The notes: generated by a model from the sequence alone, not told the origin. DNA of 64,000 bases from Cranoglanis bouderius (GCA_023630585.1 CM042550.1:20622106-20686105); one strand, 5' to 3'. Positions 22,200 to 35,704 are shown, counted from the first letter of the stretch. A program made the numbers and translations.

Positions 22200-23030
22200 A
22201 TCACGACCCATACAGATAATAGCAATAACAAATAATTACAATATACAGGTAGTAAACTGCATCGCCTTTCACAAAAGCAGAATGTGATGCAGAAGATGAC
22301 TATTCATGCACGTCCATGAAAACATCACTAAATACACTAAACACAATATTGTAAGCAATATCAAATATTCCCAGGGTTATGCAGTGATTAATTATAAACA
22401 TATAAACATAACGATATATAGAGCTACTATAAGCATTACATGTTTTATTTTACATTCCTGGAATGTGTAGCGTTGCTTACTTGCATGTTCTTCTTTTATA
22501 TTTTCCACAGCGTACTCAGTCGATGCCAATCTCTGTTTTAAACCTGGAATCGTACACATATAATAACATGTTAACCTTTAACGATAAATCATTCTCTGCA
22601 TTTTTCAGCACTGCTTTCTGATTATTTACCTTCATTCTCAATCTTGAGATGCTCCGATTGCTGTTTATTGTCCTGCAGTTGGATTTTCAGCTCTGCCATC
22701 GCTTCTCTCAGATCTCTCAACTCCTTGCACACATGCACTTGGCAGTATTTCTCATTTTCACTCAATATTTCCGGTTTAACTTCAGTCCTGATCATCAAGA
22801 AGCGCTGCAGTTCCGGTCAGGGACACAAGCAGAACCAAGACTATGACCGTAGGCTTCATTGTTGAGGAGATCCTGGAACACACCTTGATGGCAACTTCAA
22901 CATCATATAGCCGTATTAGTTAAACATTAATAAAGAGGATCATAAAGCAGTTCCCAGCATGCTTTGCAGTTGCTTTTTCAAGACCAACCACCTGGTCTGA
23001 TTTACCCCAAAACATTTTGGTTGAGGTCTA

Positions 23031-24591
23031 CAGCCGTGGCCAAAAGTTTTGAGAGTGACACAAATATTAATTTTTACAAAGTCTGCTGCCTCAGTTTTTA
23101 TGATGGCAATTTGCATATACTCCAGAATGTTATGAAGAGTGATCAGATGAATTGCAATTAATTTCAGAGTCCCTCTTTGCCATGAAAATGAACTTAATCC
23201 CAAAAAAACATGTCCACTGCATTTCAGCCCTTCCACAAAAGGACAAGTTGACATCATGTCAGTGATTCTCTCGTTAACACGGGTGAGAGTGTTAACGAGG
23301 ACAAGGCTGGAGATCACTCTGTCATGCTGATTGAGTTAGAATAACAAACTGGAAGCTTTAAAAGGAGGGTGGTGCTTGAAATTATTATTCTTCCTCTGTT
23401 AACTATGGTTACCTGCAAGGAAACACGTGCAGCCATCATTGCTTTGCACAAAAAGGGATTCATAGGCAAGGATATTGCTGCTAGTAAGATTGCACCTAAA
23501 TCAACCATTTATCGGATCATCAAGACCTTCAAGGAGAGAGGTTCAACTGTTGTGAAGAAGGCTTCAGGGTGCCCAAGAAAGTCCAGCAAGTGCCAGGACC
23601 GTCTCCTAAAGTTGATTCAGCTGCGGGATCGGGGCACCACCAGTGCAGAGCTTGCTCAGAAATGGCAGCAGGCAGGTGTGAGTGTGTCTGCACGCACAGT
23701 AAGGCGAAGAGTTTTGGAGGATGGCTTGGTGTCAAGAAGGGCAGCAAAGAAGCCACTTCTCTCCAGGAAAAACATCAGGGACAGACTGCTATTCTGCAAA
23801 AAGTACAGGGATTGGACTGATGAGGACTGGGGTCATTTTCTCTGATGAATCCGCTTTCCAATTGTTTGGGGCATCTGGAAAAAAGATTGTCCGGAGAAGA
23901 AAAGCTGAGCGCTACCATCAGTCCTGTGTCATGCCAACAGTAAAGCATCCTGAGACCACTCATGTGTGGGGTTGCTTCTCAGCCAAGGGGGTGGGCTCAC
24001 TCACAATTTTGCCTAAGAACACAGCCATGAATAAAGAATGGTACAAAAACATACTCAGAGAGCAACTCCTCCCAACCATCCAAGACCAGTTTGGTGACGA
24101 ACAATGCCTTTTCCAGCATGATGGGGCATCTTGCCACAAGACAAAAGTGATAACGAAGTGGCTCGGGGAACAAAACATCGACATTTTTGGTCCATGGCCA
24201 GGAAACTCCCCAGACCTTAATCCCATTGACAATTTGTGGTAAATCTTAAAGAGGCGGGGGGCAAACAAAAACCCACAAACTCTGACAAACTCCAAGCATT
24301 GATTATGCAAGAATGGGCTGCCATCAGTCAGGATGTGGCCCAGAAGTTGATTGACAGCATGCCAGGGCGAACTGCAGAGGTCTTGAAAAAGAAGGGTCAA
24401 CACTGCAAATATTGACTCTTTGCATAAACTTCATGTAATTGTCAATAAAAGCCATTGACACTTATGAAATGCTTGTGATTATACTTCAGTAACAGTTAGT
24501 AACATCTGACAAAAAGATCTAAAAACACTGAAGGAGTAGACTTTGTAAAAAATAATATTTGTGTCATTCTCAAATCTTTTGGCCACGGGTG
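23031..24591 (+). mobile_element. Tc1/mariner-family transposon, unit 2 (inactive)
   Basis: TA-flanked copy with the same inverted ends. It shares with unit 1 the extra G that breaks the transposase frame (near 23,830) and shares with all units the NPID catalytic change and the TAA after NLW. Right of ~24,120 its variants instead match unit 3. Confidence 0.85.
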
Positions 24592-25310
24592 TATATGGTA
24601 GAATATGAGTTCTTTGCAATCCATTCCATTTGATTAACTATTAACATTTCATTTATTTCATTCAACCTGCCTGGAACAGCTGCAAGAACCTGGGGAAAAA
24701 AATGGAAAAGAGCTTCAGTGGATTAGTCACACGTGATTAAATTTACTACCCAACCTTTGTAACACCTCGTGGTCATTTATGGGATTTGCAAAGCTACATT
24801 TAACACAATTATTCACAGTTAGTTTATAAAAGTTGCTTTTTAAAAGTGGGTTGCTCCAGCCAGAGAGTAGGGTGTTGACTACTTACCACTAGTAGGAATT
24901 CCACCATGAAAACCTTTAACCATCCAGAGTCTGGTTTGTATGCACAGCCATAAAAAGGCCATAAATATTAAACTGACTGTTGCCAGTTGCCTTGACCAAA
25001 TATAAACTATAAAACACTCCTTACAAACTTAATCATGTCAAGCCAAAACAAAACAAACTCTACTGTAGATATACAATGGCAGCAAAACATGCATTTCAAA
25101 AATCCTTCCATGTTTGGTACATTTGGTTCTAAGGCACATGCAAAAGCAAGACCAAGTTCCTTAACCTGCACAGACTCTAATCCAGAAAGTCAGCAGGATG
25201 AGACCAGGAAACGGAACTACATCAGCAGTAAATAGCAGTTATTACAAGATTACACTATATATAACAAGTCTGTCAAACACATTTTATTTACTCTGAGATG
25301 GAGAGTGAGA

Positions 25311-26615
25311 TAGCATGGTGTTATTTTGGATGCTGCAGTCATGATTAGCTCTGTGGTAGTTTTATCACTGAACATCTGGACTGAGACTGTAAAGCCCCGT
25401 AAGATCATGCTCCATGTCCAGGGGATAGATGGTAGTCCACTAGGTTCAGGGAGAGTCCAGTTCCAAACCCTACCACTGACTGTACACATTGTACTGTCTC
25501 TTTCACTGTATATCATTGATTTACCTTGACAGTCTGTCATCCTTGGCCTTCCTCAGGATAAACTGGTCGAGAGAGGAGATAATCAGCAGGTCTCCATGTT
25601 GCTCAGACTGGGATTGCACATTTAACCTGCTGCCAGGGGCAGTTCTTGAATTTATCCTTTGTCCATTACTATGGAGGAGTACAGTGGGGGGAAAAAGTAT
25701 TTGATCCTCTGCTGATTTTGTACGTTTGCCCACTGACAAATAAATGATCAGTCTATAATTGTAATGGTAGGTGTATTTTAACAGTGAGAGACAGAATAAC
25801 AAACAAACAAAAAAAATCAATTTATAACTTTTTTGAAATGCATTTTTCTGGATTTTTTTGTTGTTATTCTGTCTCTCACTGTTAAAATACACCTACCATT
25901 AAAATTATAGACTGATCATTTCTTTGTCAGTGGGCAAACGTACAAAATCAGCAGGGGATCAAATACTTTTTTCCCCACTGTACATCAAGGAGGCCCTGAG
26001 GTAAGGGTTCAGTCAGCCATGCATGGATCACATCAGCCAGATTTTTCTTGGAAGGGAACTTACTATTGATTACCTTGGATTGAACCAAGTAACAAAGAAA
26101 TTCCTTTACTCTCTGACTTTAGTGCTGGCTGCACTGCAAACACCTGAATAGAGTATTTTCGGCAAGCTTTTCATGAGGAGAAGATACAACCTTATACGCA
26201 TCTGGGAGGGGTAAAAACAGAAGACTGACTTTTCGATGGCCACCAGACACTATGAATACCACATGATGCTGCATGGCAGCCTGGAGGAGAATGTAGGTCA
26301 CACGCTGAAGTGACTTCTGTAACACAAACTTAAACATAAAGTCTAGAAAAGTCAGTTGCACTCTTATCCTCTCACCTGGTATTCTACAGTGAATGCAACA
26401 GACTCTCCATCAACCAGATCTTGCTCTACCACTCATCATAGAGGTGGACATCATCTAGGTGGGAATAATACAGACTCTGCAGTCCATCACTTCATTGTCT
26501 ACACCAACCATCACGAGGTCCCAGTGCATGTTGCATTCATTTGCTTCTCTAAAGCTAGTTATCTGATGCTTCTTACAGGTCTTGCTGATCAGATCAGACC
26601 TCAAATGTAACCCCC
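25311..26615 (+). mobile_element. Ty3/gypsy protease/RT fossil, unit 2
   Basis: Copy of the fossil at 12,631-13,935 with the same stops. One added A near 26,138 introduces a further frame change beside the RT block. Confidence 0.6.
25682..25980. mobile_element. Palindromic MITE, unit 2
   Basis: Same TA-flanked 299 bp palindrome as at 13,002, in the same place in the gypsy fossil. Confidence 0.9.
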
Positions 26616-27085
26616 CCTTGCATGTGTGGCTAACAAATTGCAAGACAAACTACGCCCATGTTTAATCTTTGCATATAATTACATTGGAAAAGCAGAAAGC
26701 CACTGGAAGTGTTGCACATGTGGCCACCATCTGAAATCCGATAGTTGGCCACAAGCGTTAACTAAATTCATCGCCCTGCTCCAGTAACAGAGTTACAGAT
26801 TTGCTCACAGACTCATGGGTTGCACCAGGAAAGCCAAACAGTGTCAAAACTTCCTCCCCATTCTTAACACATTTCATTCTGATCAAGTACATGCTGCCAG
26901 TCCTAAAGGCAGAAAGGTATTCGGCTCATTGGGCCTTTGAAAATACCTGCAGATATATAAAACAAAAAGAAGGCCAAACAGTAATAGTTTTAAGCATGTT
27001 CATGAGAAACATTTTGTTAACATGTTACTGAAACTAACAGGCTGGTAGTTCCCTTGATATCCTAATCCAACCACGAACGTGTGGC
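26615..27085 (-). pseudogene. C1q-like pseudogene psiB, unit 2
   Basis: Copy of psiB with the same frameshift and shortened first C1q exon. No open C1q reading frame remains. Confidence 0.65.
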
Positions 27086-27385
27086 TGTGATCACAAACAA
27101 AATTAATAAGCAAAATAATACATCAATTTCACCAATTTCATACACATAACAGTAAGAAATATTTACAATAATTTATTACATTATAGAGTAAGAAAACAGC
27201 TTCACATTGCCCAATAAGATAATGATTTTCTTTATAACTATAATAGCAACTTTTCAAATGAAATAAATACAATAATGAAAGGCAAAATTGAATTTGAATA
27301 GATCCGGAGAATTTTGGTTTCTGATTGGACAAAAGGTGTTGATTATTTTTCTGCTAGGACAATAATGCAGCTGATTTTGTTAGCC

Positions 27386-27443
<58 letters not shown>
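27386..27443. repeat. (TTA)n microsatellite, unit 2
   Basis: Same tract as at 14,703, with a few more repeats. Confidence 0.9.
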
Positions 27444-27446
<3 letters not shown>

Positions 27447-28418
27447 ATCAAACATATACAATATTTTTCCTAGTATTATACTCTTCATAAACAGTATAAT
27501 TACTGCATATTTCTTTATTACCCTACACTTTTATACTGAGATTATGTCTCACTTCTAATATTATTCACTCAAGCAGAGAGATTTTGCTTCACAAGCATGC
27601 TTAGATCTTAGAACGTAGAAATATGTAGAAATCACCTTTCTTACATAGTGCCATTTTTTTTAAATAGACAACACTGACATCTATTGGTCGATCTCGGAAT
27701 TTCGGATAGTTCATTTACAGAAATGTCAAACATTAGAACAAAATACAATACAGTTACGCTAAAATGTTTAGAAAAAAAGATTTCAATAACTTTGTTCTAA
27801 ACTTATTTTTTGTGAGCCACAATTTAATTTCTGGGGGTGGGGGTGGGGAGGTATTGAAGCCAGCAGAAATGTCATTGCCAAACTCTAAAAGGTAACATTG
27901 TTATTTCAAAGTGATGCAATAAGCACAGGAAATAATACTAGCACAAGTACGGAGGTTCATGCTAGTTTTATTTTACAGTGTCCATGAGCTGAAATGGGTG
28001 GGTAAATTGATACAGCCAGCCAGTGTCTGAATCTTGATACTTGTAGTGATGACATGAACACTGTGTAGCTACCATCCATGTATTCTCTCTGTATATCATC
28101 GCATGCAGAAAAGCAGAAAGACCTATAGTTAAGTAGAATAAATAATTGCTTGGTCTATTAATGAACAATTCATTAATCGTGCAACAAAATAATTAATATT
28201 AATATAATGTACAGTGGGTATAGAAAAGAATCAACCCCCATTAAAATAATCACATTTTGTTGCTTTTCAGCCTGAAATGAAGACATACACAGTTTTTGTC
28301 TTATCCAATCCAAAGTGATTAACATTCATAATCACTGACCTTGTGTGAGTCGGCTTGACTTCAAGATTAGCTCAGAATTCTGGGTATATTAATTTTATCC
28401 TCTCACACACCCACACCT

Positions 28419-28434
28419 ACACACACACCCACAC

Positions 28435-28490
<56 letters not shown>
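28419..28490. repeat. (CA)n microsatellite, unit 2
   Basis: Interrupted CA run, equivalent to 15,727-15,803. Confidence 0.9.
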
Positions 28491-28492
<2 letters not shown>

Positions 28493-29303
28493 CCTGGAAG
28501 CCATATGCAGATAATCACATTATCCATGTCACTAATCATTTCAAATTTCTTGTGTGTGTAATGGACAGTTAACTTTAAGGCATGAAGGACATCCATAGGT
28601 GCCTATTCATATATTCAAAGTACCAGTGGTTCTGGCTACACCTTTCTGCCTACACTGTATATAAGAACATAAAGAAAAGTTTAATTAAATTGAAACAGCC
28701 CACCAGGTGGGAGCAAAGTGTCAGTGTAAACATGGTTTGTACACAAACTGTGGTAAACATTAATGAACCAACATTTTAATGAAAGAAAAATCTTCACAAA
28801 GCTTCCTTATTGTACAACACATCCATAGATTGATTAGTATTAATCTCTGTGAAACTGCCACGTGGATGGTTTGGTAGATGGGCTTACATTGAAGGACTCA
28901 AGACATCTAAAGACAAATAATATTTACAACACTCATCCTTTACTCACAGTGATAAATATTAACCTAAAGCAACAGTGAACTAACAATCAGCATCAAGAAC
29001 CTCTCTTTCTCTCTCACTAATAAGAGTTTATATGAGTTTACAGAAAGTTGGCAAAGCAAGTGTGTTACTTTGCAGACTCCGTGTAGAGGAATTTGTTTTT
29101 TTGTTTGTTTGTTTTTAAAAATGCATCAGAAGGATCCTTTTTAATTTCTCTCCATTTATTATATCAGTCTCTCCAGGATTTAGAGATTTTGCAATTTTGC
29201 AGGAATTAATGCAAAATCATATCACATACTCCACAATATTTGGAGGAGCTTGCAATGAAATACACCCTCATTCAGTTTCTGCAACACAAAGCTGAATTCT
29301 TTC

Positions 29304-29311
29304 CTTTTATA
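29304..29311 (-). promoter_or_regulatory. Orphan C1q promoter copy, unit 3
   Basis: Second duplicated copy of the C1q promoter without its gene. The TATAAAAG motif is kept, but the base pattern just upstream has changed (ATTATTATAAAAGG on the minus strand). Confidence 0.5.
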
Positions 29312-30776
29312 ATAATTAGAGAAGTTACTGAATTGCTCCACTCATTTCTGGTGAAGAACGTCCCACCACAATTTGCTGTCATCATTTCCAGAAAGTATAT
29401 ACCGTGTGATGTGGGGGATGGAGTTTACAGTCATGACAAATGAAATACACCCTCATTCAGTTCTATGTTTTTATTTATCAGGGCTTAAATAATAACTGTG
29501 TGGTCTTCACCGATTTCTATGAACAAAACAAATGACCTCAGGTTATTTATTTACCTTCTTATTTCTATTGTGTGCTTTTTTGCTTTTTGGGGTTTTTTTT
29601 TTGTAATAATGTGTAGTGACATCTAGGGGTGGGATGGTATGAGAAATTCACAGCATGATAACTAAATTTACAAACTTACTTGCCGATAAACTTCCATCTC
29701 ATTTTAAACAGACATCTGTACAACAAACATCATTATCTTGTTACCTCCTCCTGTGTTCCGCATCTGAGGTCATTTTCACAACACTCTTGCCAGTCAGTTC
29801 TTTCTTCATATCTTATATATAATTGTGTATAAAAGTTCGGCCAGCTTGCTTTTTTAAAAAGTTTTTATTGTACTGATTTACGTCATGGATTTCAACAATA
29901 CATCTTAAGAAATCACTAACATCAAGTTGGTAAAAAGATACACCCTTGAACTCAATGTCCCTATGCAGGTACAGAGTGTAAGTTCTTTCTGAGAAATAAC
30001 AGAGCAAACCTAGATGAAAGTGATACATTTGTATTTTTAGTTTAATATTTTGATTTCAGTGTAATATACTGATTTCTTTCTTATATCTCATACATTGATC
30101 ACACATGATTGGCTCTCCCTTTTGATTGTTTAACCTATACCAATTGATTTCTTTAATATATACCGTTTGCTTTTAAAATATACCATACTATCAGTTAGGC
30201 CACTGCTTTACACAGGGAGAAGCAAAAACCCATCAAAAGTGTTGTAGATGTTTCCATCATCGTAAAGCTGATAGTTCGACTGGAGCTTTAAATAAACCTC
30301 GTCACCCTGCTCCAGTAACAGGTTGATAGATCTCGTCACAGACTCGTGATTTCCTTTAGGAATGTCATGTGCTTGAAAATACAAGTGTTAATTCTTAAAA
30401 AATTTTGCCCCAATATAATATGAGTTTCTAAGCCCAAACACAGTAAAGGTGAAGTGGTAGATGCCTTTCACTGGTGCCCTGAAAACACCTGGAAATAAAA
30501 AGGACAAATGTGTTACAGATCTACAGTGCATCTTCACAAATATGCAGTACATGAAAGGATGATTTCTGTATGTTCATGAGGAAGTACCGGTGTTTGCATT
30601 GTAGGCGTTTCCGACATTTGTTAACACATTACTGAAGACCATGTTGACATCTGTGTTAAATGGTCCGTAGTTCCCCTTATATCCTGACCCGGCTGAGAAT
30701 GCCACCTTTGGTCTGTCTGAGATCAGAAAGTCGCCGGTTAATAAATTATCAGAGGAACACAACCATCACGACCCAT

Positions 30777-33700
30777 GATAATGATGATGTTCATCCGTCA
30801 TTGTCGACGATGACCAAGGACATCACATAGGTAGTGAAGAAGATAGGGTAGGGTGTGTCCGGCTGTGGCTGATAAGTCCGATTTGACCACGGAAGGCTCT
30901 GCCGCATGTCGGGCATATGTGGTCTGCTGTAGCTGAGGGCAAGATGTTAGCTCTGGACTTTCGCAGCTCGCGTTTCCTTTGAGCCTCAACAGTCCTGCTT
31001 TGCTCGTATGCGGTGGCACCTTGGCTTGTGCGGCAGCGCCAGGTTGGTCGGTCTAGCGCTACTGTCTCCCAGGTGTTGGGGTTGATCTCAAAGCTCTTGA
31101 GAGCAGCTTTGAGTGTGTCCTTGAAGCGTTTTCTCTGACCTCCGTGTGAGCGCTTGCCTTCTGCTAGTTCACCATAGAAGAGCCTCTTGGGGAGGCGTGT
31201 GTCAGGCATCCGAACCAGGTGTCCTGCCCATCTGACTTGAGCTTTCCTTAGCAAGGTGTGGACACTGGGAAGATCGGCTCTAGAGAGTACCTCTGTGTCT
31301 GGAACTTTTTCTTGCCAGGAGATTTTTAGAAGCTTTCTCAGACAGTTCATGTGGAAGCGGTGTAGTTTCTTGGCATGACGTGCATAGACTGTCCATGTCT
31401 CACAAGCATACAGTAAGGTGGGAAGTACAACTGCTCTGTACACTTTCACCTTGGTGGCCAACTTGATGCCTCTCCTCTCCCACACTGACACACGTAGCCG
31501 TCCAAATGCTGAGCTCGCCTTGGCTATCCGCAATTCAACTTCATCATCGATGTTCACTGATCTGGAAAGCGTGCTGCCAAGGTAAGTGAACGTGTCTACA
31601 GTTTTCAGGGGTTCTCCTTCCACGGTGATGACCGGTTCTACATATGGTTTCTGCGGGGCGGGTTGGTGTAGGACTTCGGTCTTCTTGGTGCTAATGGTGA
31701 GACCAAAGCTTTTGCAGGCAGCGGAAAAGCAGTTCATGCTCTGCTGCATCTTGTCCACTGTGACGGCATTGAGAGCACAGTCATCTGCGAACAGGAAGTC
31801 GCACACAGAGTCCTCTTCCACCTTGGTCTTTGCTTGTAGCCTCCGTAGATTGAACAGTTTACCATCGGTCCTGAACCTGATCTTAATGTTGGTTTCTTCG
31901 TCATTGCAGAAAGCATCTGACAGCATCGCCGAAAGCATCATGCTGAAGAGCGTAGGCACGAGAACACAGCCCTGCTTGACTCCGTTGGTGACTGGGAATG
32001 CATCAGAGGAATCGCCGTCATCCAGTACTCGAGCAAGCATGCCATCGTGGAACTGACGTACCATGTTGATGAACTTGTCTGGACAGCCAAACTTTCTCAT
32101 GATCTTCCAGAGTCCTTCATGGCTGACAGTGTCGAAGGCTTTGGTCAGGTCAACGAACGTCGTGTAGAGATCTCTGTTCTGTTCCTGACACTTCTCCTGG
32201 AGTTGACGGGCGGCGAAGATCATGTCAACTGTCCCACGCCCTTTTCTGAAGCCACATTGACTCTCTGGCAGGTGTCTGTCTTCCATGTGCTGTATGAGTC
32301 GGTTTAGGAGGACTCTAGCGAGGATCTTGCCGGCAATGGCAAGGAGTGAGATTCCACGGTGGTTATCGCAAGAATGCCTATTTCCTTTCCTCTTGTAGAG
32401 ATGGACAATGGAGGCATCCTTGAGTTCCTGGGGGATGACTTCCTGTTGCCACATAGTTTGGAAGAGCTCAGTTAGCTTGTGTACCAGGACTGGTCCTCCT
32501 GCCTGGTAAATTTCAGCTGGGATGGAGTCGGAGCCGGGAGCCTTGCCATTAGAGAGCAGCTTAATTGCTTTCTGTACTTCTGATTCTGTTGGAGGCTCTG
32601 CCAGGGATGTATTAATGTCGACCTGTGGCATGCGAGCGATGGCTTCGTCATTAATGGAGGAGGGCATATTCAAAACGTTGTTGAAGTGATTTGCCCATCT
32701 TTCCAGGATTGCTTTTTTCTCAGTGAGCAGAGTGGTTCCATCTGCACTTAGCAATGGAGAAGTACCAGAGGACTGTGGCCCATAGATGGTCTTGAGGGCA
32801 TCGTAGAAGCGCTTGGAGTTGTTGCTGTCAGCATACTTCTGTATCTTGTCTGCCTTGTTGCTGAGCCAAGAGTCCTGCATTTCTCTTAGCTTTGCCTGCA
32901 CCTTGCCTTTGATGGATTTGAAAGCTGCTTTTTTGGGGGCAGACGAAGTGTCTTGCTGAAAGTCTCTGTGGACTTGGCGCTTCTCGTCAAGCAGCTTCTG
33001 GATCACTTCATCATTTTCATCGAACCAGTCCTGGTGTTTGCGAGTATTCTGGCCCAGATGAGTGAGAGAAGTGCTATACACTGTGTCCCGGAAGGCTGTC
33101 CAGTCCTCTTCTGCGCTGTTTGAGCCTAGGTTGAGTTGGCTCAGCTTGCTGTCCAGGTCCTCACAGAGATTTTGACGCACAGAGTGCTGTTCCAGCTTGG
33201 TCACGTTCAGTCGCTTGTTAGCCTTTTTGCCTTGAGGGCGCCGCATAGGCTGGATGCGCATGTTGACTTTGGAGATGATGAGTCTGTGGTCAGTCCAGCA
33301 TTCTGCACCACACATGGCCTTTGTCACCCTGACATCCTGCCTGTCCCGTCTCCTGACTATGACATAGTCAATAAGGTGCCAGTGCTTGCTGCGTGGGTGC
33401 ATCCGAGACATCTTATTACGGTTTGGTAAACGGAAGACTGTGTTGGTGATGAGGAGGTCGTGCGCTGCACAGGTCTTCAGTAAGAGATGTCCGTTACTGT
33501 TGCTTTTGCCGACTCCGTTTCTCCCAATGACTCCCTTCCATGCCTGACAATCTGTACCAACTCTGGCATTAAAATCTCCAAGAATTATGAGCTTGTCTTC
33601 CCTGTGTACAGACGTTATGAGAGTCTCCAAGTCTTCATAGAACTTGTCTTTGGTCTCTTCGGGATTTGTCATGGTGGGGGCATACGCACTGATGATGGTG

Positions 33701-34874
33701 GCGTGGCGCTTTCCTTTGAGGACGAGCCGCATATGATTGAGCCGCTCGTTGAGTCCTTTAGGGAGGCTGCTTAGCTTGTTGATCAGGTTCGATCTGATGG
33801 CAAAGCCCACCCCTGCTTCGCGACGCTCTTCGCTACTGCGTCCACTCCAGAAGAATGTGTATCCTGCCTTAGCCTCTGTTAGCTGACCTTCATCCGCGAG
33901 CCTGGTTTCGCTCAGAGCTGCGATATGTATGTTGTACCGATCAAGTTCGCATGCGACAAGTGCTGTCCGTCTCTCAGGTCTGTCAGCCTTAGAGTTGTCC
34001 ATGAGGGTGCGCACATTCCATGTGCCGAAGGTGAGTGGTGTCACCGAAGTTTTCTTAGTGTTTCGACCGCGTGGTTGGGATCCCCGCCTGCCGCGGTATG
34101 CAGGCCAGGGTGTGATGAAGCAGGCTATTTTTAGGGCACCTTTTCTAGCCCCTTCCTCATGCTGTGGAGGTGAGCAGAGCGATCCTGAAGAGGGCTGCTC
34201 AGACACCCAGGGGGCTGCCGGACTCCACTGCTACTTCATTCCAGTAGAGAACGACCCGATGGCCTGGGCCGCCTGTGTGCAGGTCTGTGGCTACAGCTTC
34301 CACTGTATCCAAACCTGCTGCTTCGCCACTCGACTGTCGCCACAGGACTTTTTGCTGTGATGTCTTGACTCGCGCGTGAATTGGATTATAGTGAGGAAGA
34401 GTTGCGCAGGTCGTCAGCCTCACTCTCTCGTCCCTTCTTATCAGGATCCAGTGGCAAGACAAGTCGAGACGACTGGAGATAGGTTGGGATGCAGTGGATG
34501 GTCAACAGTGTCCTTTGTGTCTCACTGTGCCCTATTTGCGCTCCACGACGCTTTGCTGGGTCCGCCTTCCTGCCCATTGGACCAGTCTGGTGGTTTCCTC
34601 CGCGTAGTCCGCCGGATCCAGTCTTCGCATGCGTAGGTAGACAAGCCCTGAGTCACCGAGGGTTTGAGACCCTGCGGCTACCCTCACCAGGTTTTGCCGG
34701 CCAGTGGAAGCCGTTGCCCGGGGTGTGGCTGCTGTTGCATGCAGACAGCAACGGGCAGCCACTGGTGAGAGCTGAGTATCAGGTGGAGCCCAAAGCGGGA
34801 GAGCTACTCGGGGAGCACCACATGCCCTCCCGTCAGAGGTACTACCCATCCCTGACACCCCCTACACCCTAAGA
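30777..34874 (-). mobile_element. APE-type LINE, unit 3
   Basis: Same insertion as in units 1 and 2. The left target-site duplication is intact (30,765-30,776), and the right one has two substitutions (34,875-34,886). Confidence 0.85.
30823..34206 (-). CDS. LINE ORF, endonuclease, reverse transcriptase and zinc finger, unit 3
   Basis: Uninterrupted 1,127-codon frame with the same domain order as unit 2. Private replacements include NKMSRMH for NKTSWMH in the endonuclease and ACETW for AWETW near the C-terminus. The FADD and GVKQGC motifs and the C-terminal finger are intact. As in unit 2, no ATG precedes the endonuclease start. Confidence 0.8.
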   Translation of the reverse strand: MSEQPSSGSLCSPPQHEEGARKGALKIACFITPWPAYRGRRGSQPRGRNTKKTSVTPLTFGTWNVRTLMDNSKADRPERRTALVACELDRYNIHIAALSETRLADEGQLTEAKAGYTFFWSGRSSEERREAGVGFAIRSNLINKLSSLPKGLNERLNHMRLVLKGKRHATIISAYAPTMTNPEETKDKFYEDLETLITSVHREDKLIILGDFNARVGTDCQAWKGVIGRNGVGKSNSNGHLLLKTCAAHDLLITNTVFRLPNRNKMSRMHPRSKHWHLIDYVIVRRRDRQDVRVTKAMCGAECWTDHRLIISKVNMRIQPMRRPQGKKANKRLNVTKLEQHSVRQNLCEDLDSKLSQLNLGSNSAEEDWTAFRDTVYSTSLTHLGQNTRKHQDWFDENDEVIQKLLDEKRQVHRDFQQDTSSAPKKAAFKSIKGKVQAKLREMQDSWLSNKADKIQKYADSNNSKRFYDALKTIYGPQSSGTSPLLSADGTTLLTEKKAILERWANHFNNVLNMPSSINDEAIARMPQVDINTSLAEPPTESEVQKAIKLLSNGKAPGSDSIPAEIYQAGGPVLVHKLTELFQTMWQQEVIPQELKDASIVHLYKRKGNRHSCDNHRGISLLAIAGKILARVLLNRLIQHMEDRHLPESQCGFRKGRGTVDMIFAARQLQEKCQEQNRDLYTTFVDLTKAFDTVSHEGLWKIMRKFGCPDKFINMVRQFHDGMLARVLDDGDSSDAFPVTNGVKQGCVLVPTLFSMMLSAMLSDAFCNDEETNIKIRFRTDGKLFNLRRLQAKTKVEEDSVCDFLFADDCALNAVTVDKMQQSMNCFSAACKSFGLTISTKKTEVLHQPAPQKPYVEPVITVEGEPLKTVDTFTYLGSTLSRSVNIDDEVELRIAKASSAFGRLRVSVWERRGIKLATKVKVYRAVVLPTLLYACETWTVYARHAKKLHRFHMNCLRKLLKISWQEKVPDTEVLSRADLPSVHTLLRKAQVRWAGHLVRMPDTRLPKRLFYGELAEGKRSHGGQRKRFKDTLKAALKSFEINPNTWETVALDRPTWRCRTSQGATAYEQSRTVEAQRKRELRKSRANILPSATADHICPTCGRAFRGQIGLISHSRTHPTLSSSLPM

Positions 34875-35704
34875 ATGACAACCCATACAGATAATAGCAA
34901 TAACAAATAATTACAATATACAGGTAGTAAACTGCATCGCCTTTCACAAAAGCAGAATGTGATGCAGAAGATGACTATTCATGCATGTCCATGAAAACAT
35001 CACTAAATACACTAAACACAATATTGTAAGCAATATCAAATATTCCCAGGGTTATGCAGTGATTAATTATAAACATATAAACATAACGATATATAGAGCT
35101 ACTATAAGCATTACATGTTTTATTTTACATTCCTGGAATGTGTAGCGTTGCTTACTTGCATGTTCTTCTTTTATATTTTCCACAGCGTACTCAGTCGATG
35201 CCAATCTCTGTTTTAAACCTGGAATTGTACGCATATAATAACATGTTAACCTTTAACGATAAAGCATTCTCTGCATTTTTCAGCACTGCTTTCTGATTAT
35301 TTACCTTCATTCTCAATCTTGAGATGCTCCACCTGCTGTTTATTGTCCTGCAGTTGGATTTTCAGCTCTGTCATCGCTTCTCTCAGATCTTACAACTCCT
35401 TGCACACATGCACTTGGCAGTATTTCTCATTTTCGCTCAATGTTTCCGGTTTAACTTCAGTCTGATCATCAAGAAGCGCTGCAGTTCCGGTCAGGGACAC
35501 AAGCAGAACCAAGACTATGACCGTAGGCTTCATTGTTGAGGAGATTCTGGAACACACCTTGATGGCAACTTCAACATCATATAGCCGTATTAGTTAAACA
35601 TTAATAAAGAGGATCATGAAGCAGTTCCCAGCATGCTTTGCAGTTGCTTTTTCAAGACCAACCACCTGGTCTGATTTACCCCAAAACATTTTGGATGAGG
35701 TCTA

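Larger units (their letters stand above)
17533..22859 (-). pseudogene. C1q-like pseudogene psiA, unit 2
   Basis: Exons A 22,859-22,630, B 22,543-22,481, C 18,041-17,913 and D 17,813-17,533. It shares the exon D nonsense codon with the other units (TAA at 17,715-17,713). In addition, exon A has one extra base near 22,786-22,789, which shifts the frame soon after the signal peptide. Splice sites remain intact. Confidence 0.8.
16589..29273. repeat. Tandem segmental duplication, unit 2 (12,685 bp)
   Basis: Full copy with the same order as unit 1. The (CA)n tract is shorter and interrupted, and psiA exon A has an extra base. It is bounded on both sides by the same filler-containing junction. Confidence 0.9.
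30208..35533 (-). pseudogene. C1q-like pseudogene psiA, unit 3
   Basis: Exons A 35,533-35,305, B 35,218-35,156, C 30,716-30,588 and D 30,488-30,208. It carries the shared exon D stop (30,390-30,388) and a private nonsense codon in exon A (TAA at 35,392-35,390, where the other units encode Arg in KELRDL). Its frame lacks the unit 2 insertion. Splice sites are intact. Confidence 0.8.

Noticed and set aside
15700..28500. CRISPR-like array from regular repeats
   Set aside because: The regular repeats are microsatellites without spacers, in a vertebrate genome.
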